Assembly (NCBI RefSeq): GCF_002305895.1
Contig: NZ_CP022203.1
Span: forward strand, 1-64,000
From: Corallococcus macrosporus DSM 14697
GTDB lineage: Bacteria > Myxococcota > Myxococcia > Myxococcales > Myxococcaceae
DNA length: 64,000 nucleotides
Direction: 5' to 3'
Shown: one piece after another, positions 17,697-25,892 of the stretch
How positions within the stretch are numbered: position 1 is the first letter of the stretch
Layout of the letters: each line of letters opens with the position of its first letter
Notes under the pieces: model-generated
The model's input: the letters and a program-made list of their open reading frames with translations, nothing else
Databases searched by the model: none
What the model was told of the DNA's origin: nothing
Translations under genes and position numbers: made by a program

Positions 17697-18617
17697 ATGT
17701 TCCTCCGCTGGCCGCTGCTGTCCCTGTCGCTGTTGGTGTCCACGCCGGTGCTCGCGGAGGACGGCGTCGCCATCCGGGTCCGGTGCTCGGAGAAGTGCAC
17801 GGTGGTGCTGGATGGGAAGCATGGCTTCCGGGTGAATGACTCCACCTGGGAGTTCAAGGGCATTGCCCCGGGCAACCGGCGCATCGACGCCACGGGGGTG
17901 CTGAACCGGCCGCTCGCCGGCAGCTTCGTGTTCATTCCGGACGTGGCGACGGCGGACGTGTTCCTCGCCAGCAACAAGCGCATCATCATCGAGCCCGGCA
18001 GCTCCACGATGCCCGGCACGCCGGACTGGGCCGAGCCGAACCCGCCCGCGCCGGCCTCCACGTCCAGGGCGCCGAGCGTGGCCACCGTGAGGTGCCAGGA
18101 TGACTGCACGGTGCTGCTCGACGGGAAGCGAGGCCTCCGCCGGGACAACCGGACCTGGGAGTTCCGCGACGTGGCGCCGGGTCAGCGCCGCGTGGAGGGC
18201 ACCGGTGGCTTCTTCAACCAGCAGCAGTTCGTGGACTACGTGGAGATACCGGGCGGCGCGGAGGTCACCCTCTACGGAGACGCCAAGGGCCGGGTGACGC
18301 TCACGCGGCAGGAGGACCTGGAGGCGGCGCGGCGGCCCCAGGCGAGCGCCACGATGACGTCCATGGTCCACGTGCGCTGCCCGAAGGCGTGCACCGTGAT
18401 GATGGACGGACAGCGCCGGGGCACGAGCAACGCGACGAACCTGAGCCTGCGCGACGTGCCGCCTGGAGCGCACGAGCTGGAGGTGGTCTTCACGGTGGGC
18501 GGGAAGCCGCGGCGCTCGACGCTGGAGGTCCCCGCGAGCCGCGAGCTGTTCGTCACCGTGTCCGAGGAGCACGGCGTGCAGGTGACGAACACGAAGCCGC
18601 TCACGGCCACGCCGTAG
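17697..18617 (+). CDS. Secreted protein with three PEGA-like repeats
   Basis: A 306-residue exported protein with a signal peptide ending VLAE near residue 20. It holds three copies of a beta-rich unit of about 90-100 residues. Each opens with a cysteine pair and a binding-loop-like stretch: VRCSEKCTVVLDGKHGFR, VRCQDDCTVLLDGKRGLR and VRCPKACTVMMDGQRRGT, followed by a DVAPGQRRVEGTG-type strand. This resembles a cysteine-stapled PEGA fold. The function is unknown. The stop lies 8 bases from the stop of the convergent methylase-like gene. Confidence 0.75.
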   Translation: MFLRWPLLSLSLLVSTPVLAEDGVAIRVRCSEKCTVVLDGKHGFRVNDSTWEFKGIAPGNRRIDATGVLNRPLAGSFVFIPDVATADVFLASNKRIIIEPGSSTMPGTPDWAEPNPPAPASTSRAPSVATVRCQDDCTVLLDGKRGLRRDNRTWEFRDVAPGQRRVEGTGGFFNQQQFVDYVEIPGGAEVTLYGDAKGRVTLTRQEDLEAARRPQASATMTSMVHVRCPKACTVMMDGQRRGTSNATNLSLRDVPPGAHELEVVFTVGGKPRRSTLEVPASRELFVTVSEEHGVQVTNTKPLTATP

Positions 18618-18625
18618 GCGCCTGT

Positions 18626-19408
18626 TCAGGTCCTCTCGGCGAGCGGCGGATCCATCAGCGCCGCCACCTCCGGGGTGTAGCCCCCGGGTCCTTCCCCATG
18701 GACGATGAGGGGCGGGCGCACGGCGAGGCCCCGGTCCCTGTCCCGCAGCGCATGCACCAGGAAGCGCGTGGCCGGGGCGCCTACGCGCGCGTGGACGAAG
18801 CGCAGCGCGGTGGGGTGGAGCTTCGCCTGGGCCAGCAGGCCGAGGACTTCAGCCACGCGCGCGGCCGGGTACACCAGGCTCACGCCGCCGCCGGGTGCCA
18901 ACGCGTACCGGGCCGCCGCGACGACGGATTGCGCGTCACAGGCCACCTCTGACTTGGACATGGCGCGCTCGTCATCGGGGCTGCGGACGCCTGCGTCGGC
19001 GAGGCGGAAGGGCGGGTTGGAGACGACGTGGGCGTACAGGCCTCCGGGGACATGTTCGCGGATCCGCCGCAGGTCCCCGAGCAGCGGGGTGACGTGGGCC
19101 TCGCACGCGTTGAGCGCCACGGCGCGCGTCAGCCGGGCGTGCACAGAGGGTTGGAACTCCAGGGCGTCCACGGGCCCCAGGCCGAACTGCTTCACGAGCA
19201 GGAAGGACACCACGCCGCTGCCGGCGCCCAGCTCCAGCATCCGCCCGGGTGTGCCGGCGCCCTCGGTGGCCGCGAAGTGGGCCAGCAGCACGGCGTCCAG
19301 CGTGAAGCGGTAGCCCGTCCGCCGCTGGAGCACCCGCACCCCCGCCGTGCCAATGGAGTCGAGCGTTTCGTCCGGGCCGGGCCCCGGCGGCAGGGTGGGT
19401 TCAGGCAT
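18626..19408 (-). CDS. tRNA1(Val) adenine-N6 methyltransferase-like protein (TrmN6/YfiC type)
   Basis: A 260-residue Class I SAM methyltransferase. It has RRTGYRFTLDAVLLAHFA before motif I, the SAM-binding LELGAGSGVVSFLL, and the N6-adenine catalytic motif NPPF (VVSNPPFRLADAG). TrmN6 enzymes methylate A37 of tRNA1(Val) and share exactly this order. ATG 19408 has GGAAAG close upstream. A 36-bp piece of this gene (19265-19300) is copied about 1.9 kb downstream in a scar next to hipA. Confidence 0.85.
   Translation of the reverse strand: MPEPTLPPGPGPDETLDSIGTAGVRVLQRRTGYRFTLDAVLLAHFAATEGAGTPGRMLELGAGSGVVSFLLVKQFGLGPVDALEFQPSVHARLTRAVALNACEAHVTPLLGDLRRIREHVPGGLYAHVVSNPPFRLADAGVRSPDDERAMSKSEVACDAQSVVAAARYALAPGGGVSLVYPAARVAEVLGLLAQAKLHPTALRFVHARVGAPATRFLVHALRDRDRGLAVRPPLIVHGEGPGGYTPEVAALMDPPLAERT
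19265..19300 (+). repeat. Source copy of 36-bp scar repeat (methylase side)
   Basis: These 36 bases inside the methyltransferase gene recur at 21185-21220 with one mismatch (CAGCAGCA versus CAGCGGCA), in the same orientation. Confidence 0.85.
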
Positions 19409-19517
19409 GGGCTTTCCGCGCTGGGCAGCCGTGTCCCAGACCCGGAGGCTGGTGTCCAGGGCGCGCGCCCAAGCCACCGACCTGACAGGCGGTGCGTCGG
19501 TGGTTGGCTGCCGCCAT

Positions 19518-19564
19518 CTTCAATCTATTGACTCTAATACGGCTAGAGCTTCAATAGATTGAAG
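19518..19564. promoter_or_regulatory. hipBA operator palindrome and promoter
   Basis: A perfect 14-bp inverted repeat, CTTCAATCTATTGA (19518-19531) and TCAATAGATTGAAG (19551-19564), sits directly before the hipB ATG at 19566. A TTGACT -35-like hexamer (19528-19533) with TCAATA 17 bases on is embedded in it. HipB-type antitoxins repress their own operon through such dyads, so the site is a probable autoregulatory operator. The stretch is AT-rich compared with the rest of the window. Confidence 0.75.
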
Positions 19565-19565
19565 C

Positions 19566-19907
19566 ATGCCGCGACAGAACCTGACGAGCGACACGGCGCC
19601 TCTGGCGGTGGTCCGGGCGGTGGAGCGCCTGGGCCAGAACATCGCGCGGGCGCGGATCCGACGCGGGTTGCGGCAGGTGGATCTCGCGAAGAAGACGGGG
19701 CTGGCGCTTGGAACGCTCAAGCGAATCGAAGAGGGCAGTCCCACAACGGGACTCAGCGCCTACTTCACCGTCCTCTGGGCCCTGGGCCTGGAGCAGGAGT
19801 TTGACAACCTCGCCGCTCCGGAGCGAGACGAGGAGGGCAAGACGCTCGAGTTGGCACGACAGCCGCAGCGGGTGCGTCTGAAGAAAGGCCTGGATGCGGA
19901 CTTCTGA
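19566..19907 (+). CDS. hipB: HipB-type XRE antitoxin/repressor
   Basis: A 113-residue protein with an HTH_XRE domain about 22-80 (LGQNIARARIRRGLRQVDLAKKTGLALGTLKRIEEG). The C-terminal tail would contact HipA. It overlaps the hipA start by 14 bases, so the two are coupled. Expected role: bind and inhibit the HipA kinase, and repress the operon at the palindrome just upstream. There is almost no leader between palindrome and ATG, so the transcript may be nearly leaderless. Confidence 0.9.
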   Translation: MPRQNLTSDTAPLAVVRAVERLGQNIARARIRRGLRQVDLAKKTGLALGTLKRIEEGSPTTGLSAYFTVLWALGLEQEFDNLAAPERDEEGKTLELARQPQRVRLKKGLDADF

Positions 19908-21144
19908 AGACCCAACCTGTTTTGTGTACGTCCAACTGCCGGAATCCATGGAGGTCGTCACCTGCGGACGCTTCCAACAACAAGGCGAGGTCGGACGCTT
20001 CGTCTACGGCCGGAGCTATCTGGCCAACCCGCGCGCCGTCGAACTGGAGAAGTTCGAATTGCCGCTCCGCCCGGGCACCTTCGAGACAGCCCGACTCGGC
20101 GGCATCTTCGGCTCCCTGCGCGACGCCTCTCCGGATGCGTGGGGCCGCAGAGTCATTGAGCGGCAGTTGGAACGTGTGGCCCTGAGCGAGGTTGATTTCC
20201 TCCTCAACTCTCCCGAGGACCGCGCGGGGGCGCTGTCATTCGGCACCAGTCCCACGCCGCCCGCGCCCGTCCATCGGTTCAACAAGGTCCTGCGGCTGGA
20301 CCTGTTGCTTGAAGAGGCAAGGCGCGTCGAACAAGAGCTGCCGCTCTCCGGCGTCCAGGTCAGTGACCTGGTGAACCCCGGCAGTTCCATGGGCGGCGCC
20401 CGGCCCAAGAACGTCGTCGAGGATGAAGAAGGCCTGTGGGTCGCCAAGTTCCCGGCCCGAGGCGACCGTTGGAACAACGCGGCGGTCGAAGGGGGCATGC
20501 TGAGGCTTGCCCGCGAATGCGGCTTGAAGGCCGCCGTGAGCAAGCGCACGCACGTCGCGGGACAGGACGTATTGCTGGTCCGGCGATTCGACAGGCAGCG
20601 GGTCGATGGCGGCTATCACCGGCACCGGATGGTCAGTGCCCTGACCGTCCTGCGTGCCGATGAGCATCCCCAGGACCGCTCGAAGTGGTCCTACATCCTG
20701 CTGGCGGATGAGCTGAAGCGGTGGGTCGGCGACCCGGACGAGGACCTGCGCGAGCTGTTCTCGCGGATGGTGTTCAACGCCCTCATCTCGAACGTCGACG
20801 ACCATCCGAGGAACCACGCACTCATCGCGGCAGGGACGGCGTGGAACCTCTCTCCGGCCTATGACTTGACGCCCTCGCCGCAGGCCAGCCTGGAGCGTCA
20901 CCTGGCCATGGAAGTCGGCAGCGCGCAGCACCGGCGTGCCACCCGGCTGAATCTCTTGAGTGAGTGCGGCCGCTTCCGGCTTTCGAAAGAGGCCGCCAAT
21001 CACCTCATCGACACGATGAAGGCCACCGTGACAGCCCGCTGGCGTGGTGCCATCAAGGACTGCGGTGGCACCGACGCGGACGTGACGGCGGTCGAGCGGG
21101 CGTTCGACTCCGAGGGCTTCGAGTACACGCATTACAGCGTGTAG
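19894..21144 (+). CDS. hipA: HipA-family serine/threonine kinase toxin
   Basis: A 416-residue HipA kinase. The N-terminal HipA_N (couple) domain runs about 1-110 (GIFGSLRDASPDAWGRRVIE). The kinase core has the P-loop NPGSSMGGARPKN with the autophosphorylatable Ser, the catalytic loop NVDDHPRNH, and the metal site YDLTPS. E. coli HipA phosphorylates GltX and halts translation; the target here is unknown. The last few codons and the stop fall in a sequence copied from the 3' end of the esterase gene, so the C-terminus (HYSV) may be a recombination product. Confidence 0.92.
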   Translation: MRTSEDPTCFVYVQLPESMEVVTCGRFQQQGEVGRFVYGRSYLANPRAVELEKFELPLRPGTFETARLGGIFGSLRDASPDAWGRRVIERQLERVALSEVDFLLNSPEDRAGALSFGTSPTPPAPVHRFNKVLRLDLLLEEARRVEQELPLSGVQVSDLVNPGSSMGGARPKNVVEDEEGLWVAKFPARGDRWNNAAVEGGMLRLARECGLKAAVSKRTHVAGQDVLLVRRFDRQRVDGGYHRHRMVSALTVLRADEHPQDRSKWSYILLADELKRWVGDPDEDLRELFSRMVFNALISNVDDHPRNHALIAAGTAWNLSPAYDLTPSPQASLERHLAMEVGSAQHRRATRLNLLSECGRFRLSKEAANHLIDTMKATVTARWRGAIKDCGGTDADVTAVERAFDSEGFEYTHYSV

Positions 21145-21220
21145 ACGACCGTCAGCACCGCGTTCGCCCCATCCCGGATGAACAGGTGGCCGCGAAGTGG
21201 GCCAGCGGCACGGCGTCCAG
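21133..21220 (+). repeat. Scar of two fused gene fragments
   Basis: Bases 21133-21187 match 22731-22785 (3' end of the esterase gene) with two mismatches. Bases 21185-21220 match 19265-19300 (inside the methyltransferase gene) with one mismatch. Both keep the orientation of their source. On the minus strand the first piece still encodes RDGANAVLTVVY and a stop, as in the esterase. The pieces come from opposite sides of the hipBA/yjjJ block, so they record a recombination that placed this block here. Confidence 0.85.
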
Positions 21221-21341
21221 GTCGAGGCGAGCCTGCTTGACTGAGAAGTGCCCGCCCGGGACGTTCGGCTCCATCCTTCGGCCCCGAAATCACCTCACCA
21301 GCGTGCATTGACGGATAAAAACTCATTTAAATTCAGTAGTT

Positions 21342-21359
21342 TATACGGATTATACCGAT
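21342..21359. promoter_or_regulatory. Tandem 9-bp repeat in AT-rich yjjJ upstream region
   Basis: TATACGGAT and TATACCGAT lie head to tail (one mismatch) in an unusually AT-rich stretch, about 21310-21390, before yjjJ. The product has an N-terminal HTH, so this could be its own binding site. TTGACG at about 21309 is a possible -35 element. The role is inferred from position only. Confidence 0.4.
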
Positions 21360-21396
21360 CAAAAATCACTTCACGGATCCTTTCAGGAATCTGTTC

Positions 21397-22707
21397 ATGG
21401 CCACCTTGGAACAGTTGCTCGCGGTGCTCGGGCGTCAGGTCGAGGTGAAGGGGGGCGAGCTGGCGACCCAGCTCCGGGTCTCACGCCCGACGGTGTCGCG
21501 GCTGCTCGCCTCGGCGGGTCCGAGCGTGTGCCGGATGGGGCAGGGGCCCGCCACGCGCTATGCGCGCGCCCGCTCCATCGCCGCCCTGGGAGAGCAGATA
21601 CCGCTGTACCGCGTCGGCGAGACGGGCCGTCCCTCCGAAGCAGGCATCCTGTACCCGCTCTGGAACGGGGGCTGCTGGGTCGCGCAAGCAGAGGGGGTGG
21701 GGGAGCGGTTCGCCGGGCTCCCGCCCTTCGCCGCCGACATGAGCCCCCAGGGCTATCTGGGCCGAGGCTTCGCGAGTCGTCACCCGGAACTGGGCCTTCC
21801 TCCCCGCATCACGGACTGGACGGAGGACCATCAGCTCATCGCGCTGGCGCTCCGAGGCGATGACTGCGTGGGAGATCGCATCATCGGCGCGGCCTCCCTG
21901 GACCGTTTTCTGGCCAGCCCGCTTCGGCCAGCCACCGAGGCCCAATACCCGGAGCTCGCCCGCTCATCGATGTCGAGCGAAGCAGGCTCCTCCGCGGGAG
22001 GCGAACAGCCCAAGTTCACGGCGTACACGGAAGGGCGCCACGTCCTGGTGAAGTTCGCGGCGAACGATGACGGCGCCGCCGCTCAGCGATGGAGAGAACT
22101 CCTCGTGTGCGAAGGCCTGGCACTCGAAGCAGTCCGCGCCGCTGGCATTCCCGCCGCCGCCACGCGCTCCCTCCGCGTGGAGGGCTACCAGTTCCTCGAG
22201 GTCGAACGCTTCGACCGCATCGGAGAGCGAGGCCGCAAGGCGCTGCTCTCCCTCAAGGCCATCGACAACGAGTACCTCGGCCATGAAGGCAAGGGGAGCA
22301 CCTGGACCAGCGCGGCCCACTACCTCCAGCAGAGCCAGTCCATCAGCGACGAGGACGCCCGGCGCATCCGCTGGCTGGACACCTTCGGGCAGCTCACCGG
22401 CAACACCGACCGGCACTTCGGCAACCTCTCCTTCTTCGAGGAGGGGCCGAAGCGGTTCAAGCTCGCCCCCGCCTACGACATGCTCCCGATGATGTTCGCC
22501 CCCGTGGGCACCACCATCGTCGAGCGCGCCTTCGAGCCCCGGCCTCCCACGTCGGAGACGCTCGACGTCTGGTCCGATGCCGCGCGGCACGCACTCGCCT
22601 ACTGGACCCGGCTTCTGGAGGCACAGGAACTCAGCCAGGCGTTCCGAGCCCGCTGCGCGCAATGCCGGGACTCGCTCGCCGCGCTGATGCAGCGGACGCC
22701 GGTCTGA
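21397..22707 (+). CDS. yjjJ: HipA-like kinase with N-terminal HTH (YjjJ type)
   Basis: A 436-residue single-chain relative of HipA. The N-terminus (about 1-60; GELATQLRVSRPTVSRLLASAG) is a winged-helix/HTH, so antitoxin-like DNA binding may be built in. The kinase part has P-loop SSAGGEQPKF, catalytic loop GNTDRHFGNL and metal site YDMLPMMF. E. coli YjjJ (443 aa) has this layout and is a HipA-type toxin without a separate HipB. The gene follows hipBA by about 250 bases in the same direction but has its own AT-rich upstream region. It is convergent with the esterase. Confidence 0.88.
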   Translation: MATLEQLLAVLGRQVEVKGGELATQLRVSRPTVSRLLASAGPSVCRMGQGPATRYARARSIAALGEQIPLYRVGETGRPSEAGILYPLWNGGCWVAQAEGVGERFAGLPPFAADMSPQGYLGRGFASRHPELGLPPRITDWTEDHQLIALALRGDDCVGDRIIGAASLDRFLASPLRPATEAQYPELARSSMSSEAGSSAGGEQPKFTAYTEGRHVLVKFAANDDGAAAQRWRELLVCEGLALEAVRAAGIPAAATRSLRVEGYQFLEVERFDRIGERGRKALLSLKAIDNEYLGHEGKGSTWTSAAHYLQQSQSISDEDARRIRWLDTFGQLTGNTDRHFGNLSFFEEGPKRFKLAPAYDMLPMMFAPVGTTIVERAFEPRPPTSETLDVWSDAARHALAYWTRLLEAQELSQAFRARCAQCRDSLAALMQRTPV

Positions 22708-22729
22708 GCCGGCGTCCGCCAGGAGCGCA

Positions 22730-24625
22730 CTACGGCGTGTAGACGACCGTCAGCACCGCGTTCGCCCCATCCCGGACGAACAGGTACTGCGTGGCCGTCT
22801 GCGCCTGGGTGAAGCGCAGCCGAAGCTGCGTCTTCCCCGCCTTGTTGATGGCGGACAGGCCCGCGGCGCTGAAGTCCCCGGAGCGCTTCGCCCCCGCGCT
22901 GAACCGCTCGATGCCCGCCACGCTGCTCGCGGCGGCCGCACCCGCCCAGTCCGCGGCCTCCGTGTTCGCCGCGTTGAACGTGCCCGTCTTCACGTCGATG
23001 ACCAGCGTGTTCCCCGCCGGCGTCGACCACGGGTCTCCCGAGCCCGACGAGTAGGTCACCGTCAGGAACGCCCGCGTCACGGTGGCCCCGTCCGGCAGGC
23101 CCGACGTGTCGAAGGACAGGAAGGAGCGGTTGTACTTCCCATCCGTCCCCCGGCCGAGCGCCAGGTTCGTCATGAACCCCAGCGCCGCCGCGCTGCCGTC
23201 CGCGTTCGCCTTCAGGTAGCCGTCCTCCGCCGCGATGCTCGTGAACTGCGCCGTCACCGGCGCCGGTGAGCCCGTGTTGCTCACCGTCACCACCGTGTCG
23301 TTGTCCGTCGCCTGGTTCCCCGCCGCGTCGAACGCACGCGCGCCCAGCCGGTGCTGCCCGTTGCCCACCGCCGCGCTGTTCCACGCGAAGGCATACGGCG
23401 CCTGCGAGTCCGTGGACACCACCTCGCCATCCACCAGGAACTCCACCCGGGTGACGCCCACCGCGTCCGCCGCGTCCGCGGTGACGTTCACCGTGCCACC
23501 CACCGTGGCCCCGTTCGCCGGCGCCGTCACGTTGACGGTGGGCGGCGTGGTGTCCCCCGTGGGCTCGCCGCCCCCGTCCAGCAGGCCGAAGAACCGCGCC
23601 TGGTGGTAGACGGAGCAGAGATTCACATCGTTCAGGTACGCGCCCACCGCGCCACACGCCGCGGTGCCTGTGCCACCCGGGAACTGGAACTGCGCGTCCA
23701 TGGCCACCCCGTGGCCCATGCCGGTGAGCTCCCACGTCTCCACCAGCGCGTTGCCCGCGCCGTCCCGGTACACCTTGTGCGGGAAGTTGGACACCGTCTC
23801 CACCGTGTCCGGCGTCTGGTCGATGCCATGGACGTTCGTCCACTGCTCCATCGCCTCGGTGAGGTTCATCACGTTCACCGTGTAGTCACTGGTGCCGTGC
23901 CAGATGGAGACGCGCGGACGCGGACCCGCGTAGCCCGGGTACGCGCCGCGCACCAGGTCTCCCCACGCGGCCGGCGCGCGATTCACGCCGGGGCTCATGC
24001 AATTGAAGCCCGCGGTCATCGACTCGGCGCACCGGTACGGGCCGCCGGAGTGGATGGCGCCCGCGGAGAAGACGTCCGGATACGCGGCCAGCAGCGCCGG
24101 CACCATGTACGCACCGGCGGAGAAGCCCGCCACGTACACGCGCGACGGGTCGACGGAGTACGTGGCCTTCATCGTGTCCACCATCTGCTTGATGGACAGC
24201 GCCTCGCCCCGGTCCCGGGCGATGTCGCCGGGCTCGAACCAGTTGAAGCAACTGGTCATGTTGTTGCCGCTCTGCTGCTGCGGATAGACGGCGTAGAACT
24301 TGTAGACGTCCGCCGCCGCGGACCAGCCGCTGCCCTCCATGCTCGCGGCCCGCTGCGTACAGCCGTGCAGCACCACCACCAGCGGCGCGTTGGCCGGCAT
24401 GCCGGACGGCACGTGGCGGAACATCTGCAGGTTGCCGGGGTTGCTGCCAAAGCCCGTCACCTGCGTGAGCAGGCGCTGTGGCTGCTCCGCCACCTCGGCC
24501 CCGGGCTCCGGCGCCTCCGAAACCGGACCGCCACAGCCCACGAGGCCCGCATACAGCCACGCGGCGAGGGGCACTCCGGCGGACCGCGACCACGGCCAGG
24601 AACGGCTGCAACGCTGCTTGAGCAT
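22730..24625 (-). CDS. Lipoprotein PHB-depolymerase-type esterase with Ig-like and C-terminal beta domain
   Basis: A 631-residue exported esterase with a lipobox (LVGC) near residue 31. The catalytic domain (about 60-330) resembles extracellular poly(3-hydroxybutyrate) depolymerase / feruloyl-esterase families: LVVVLHGCTQ oxyanion strand, nucleophile GFSAGAYM, and a His near TGMGHGVAMD. Then comes a Big_7-type Ig-like domain (about 345-440; DTTPPTVNVTAPANGATV) and a C-terminal DNRLRE/CBM96-like beta domain (RSFLSFDTSGLPDG). It would act outside the cell on polyesters or acylated polymers. Its last 55 bases are duplicated beside hipA. Confidence 0.88.
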   Translation of the reverse strand: MLKQRCSRSWPWSRSAGVPLAAWLYAGLVGCGGPVSEAPEPGAEVAEQPQRLLTQVTGFGSNPGNLQMFRHVPSGMPANAPLVVVLHGCTQRAASMEGSGWSAAADVYKFYAVYPQQQSGNNMTSCFNWFEPGDIARDRGEALSIKQMVDTMKATYSVDPSRVYVAGFSAGAYMVPALLAAYPDVFSAGAIHSGGPYRCAESMTAGFNCMSPGVNRAPAAWGDLVRGAYPGYAGPRPRVSIWHGTSDYTVNVMNLTEAMEQWTNVHGIDQTPDTVETVSNFPHKVYRDGAGNALVETWELTGMGHGVAMDAQFQFPGGTGTAACGAVGAYLNDVNLCSVYHQARFFGLLDGGGEPTGDTTPPTVNVTAPANGATVGGTVNVTADAADAVGVTRVEFLVDGEVVSTDSQAPYAFAWNSAAVGNGQHRLGARAFDAAGNQATDNDTVVTVSNTGSPAPVTAQFTSIAAEDGYLKANADGSAAALGFMTNLALGRGTDGKYNRSFLSFDTSGLPDGATVTRAFLTVTYSSGSGDPWSTPAGNTLVIDVKTGTFNAANTEAADWAGAAAASSVAGIERFSAGAKRSGDFSAAGLSAINKAGKTQLRLRFTQAQTATQYLFVRDGANAVLTVVYTP

Positions 24626-24845
24626 GGTGTCTCCCCGGCCGCCATGGGGGGAGCTGGGCGGCCGCGGGGCGAAACCTGACTCTCCAGACAGTCACTGATT
24701 CAAGGCGCGTTGCGTCGCGTCGCGCTGAAACATGAACCAGCATTCACATCACGCACCGCGTCGTGTGGATGGTGAAACATGAGTCACCCCTCAGCGCACG
24801 CGGAGCGCCGGGGGCCCAGGGCCACCGGCGTCCTCACGGCGGGGC

Positions 24846-25814
24846 TCAGCGCGCGGCGCGCTCGGCGGCCAGGCGCTCCGCCACGTCCAGCACCCGGGCC
24901 TCCACGCACACGTTGTCCAGGTGGTTGGCCTCCACCAGGCCGGTGGGGCTCGTCACGTTGACCTCGGTGAGATAGGTGCCCAGCACGTCGATGCCCACCA
25001 GCCGCAGCCCGCGCTTGACGAGCTCCGGCTTCAGGCGCTCGCAAATCTCCACGTCCCGGGGGGTGAGCACGGCCTTCTGGGGCACGCCGCCGGCGGCCAT
25101 GTTGCCGCGGTGGTCGTCGTCGGACGGGACGCGCAGCACGCCGCCCACCGGCTCGCCGTCCACCAGGAGGATGCGCTTGTCGCCCTGGCGGCTCTCCGGG
25201 ATGTACGCCTGCGCCATGACGGCCTCGCGGCCGCCCCGGGTGAGCATGTCCACCGCGGAGCGCGCGTTCCGGTCCGTGGCGGACAGGAAGAGGATGCCCT
25301 TGCCCGCGAAGCCATCCACCGGCTTGAGGATGGTGCCCGCCGCGTTGCGCGCGATGAAGTCCAGCAGCACCGGCAGCTCGCTGGTGACGCGCGTGTCTGG
25401 CATCAGGTCCGGGTAGCGCAGGGAGAAGAGCTTCTCGTTCGCGTCGCGGATGCCCGCCGGCTCGTTGATGAAGACGGGCGGCGGCCGCGTGCCGCACAGC
25501 TCCACGAGCTGCGTGGCGTGCAGGAACTCCGCGTCCACCGGCGGGTCCTTGCGCATGAAGAGCACGTCCAGCGCGGACACCGGGAGCGGGGCCTCGTCGA
25601 GGACGTCGAAGTGCCGCCCCGCCTCACGGCGCACGGTGACGTGGCGCATGCGCGCCTCCGCGCAGGTGCCGTTGAAGCGCAACCAGCCCTGCTCGAAGTA
25701 GCGCACCTGGTGGCCGCGCTGCTGCGCTTCGAGCATCAGCGCGAACGTGGAGTCGTGGTCCACCCGCACCGACTCGAGCGGGTCCATCAGGAAGCCAATG
25801 GTCAGAGAGGCCAT
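24846..25814 (-). CDS. gshB: Glutathione synthetase
   Basis: A 322-residue protein, close to E. coli GshB (316). It starts with TIGFLMDPLESVRVDHDSTFALMLEAQ, and has the MRKDPPVD segment, NEPAGIRDANEKLF, the ATP-grasp KPVDGFAGKGI loop, and the C-terminal GIDVLGTYLTEVNVTSPTG. It joins gamma-glutamylcysteine and glycine using ATP in the cytosol. The frame is open further upstream but ATG 25814 matches the family start. gshA is not adjacent. Confidence 0.95.
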   Translation of the reverse strand: MASLTIGFLMDPLESVRVDHDSTFALMLEAQQRGHQVRYFEQGWLRFNGTCAEARMRHVTVRREAGRHFDVLDEAPLPVSALDVLFMRKDPPVDAEFLHATQLVELCGTRPPPVFINEPAGIRDANEKLFSLRYPDLMPDTRVTSELPVLLDFIARNAAGTILKPVDGFAGKGILFLSATDRNARSAVDMLTRGGREAVMAQAYIPESRQGDKRILLVDGEPVGGVLRVPSDDDHRGNMAAGGVPQKAVLTPRDVEICERLKPELVKRGLRLVGIDVLGTYLTEVNVTSPTGLVEANHLDNVCVEARVLDVAERLAAERAAR

Positions 25815-25892
25815 GCAGTCCGGAGTGTTGGAAGAGGGGCGCGAAGATAACCAAGTGGCCTGGAACGTGCCCCTCAATCCCGGCGCCGGGCC

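Noticed and set aside
16893-18572. Upstream extension of the CapA frame to over 1100 codons
   Set aside because: The extension runs through the DoxX gene and antisense of the triple-repeat gene in another frame. The protein-like part starts at ATG 16892.
22599-23843. Long minus-strand frame over the esterase and yjjJ ends
   Set aside because: It is a Gly/Arg/His-rich shadow of the esterase gene, whose own frame has a lipobox, catalytic motif and Ig-like domain.
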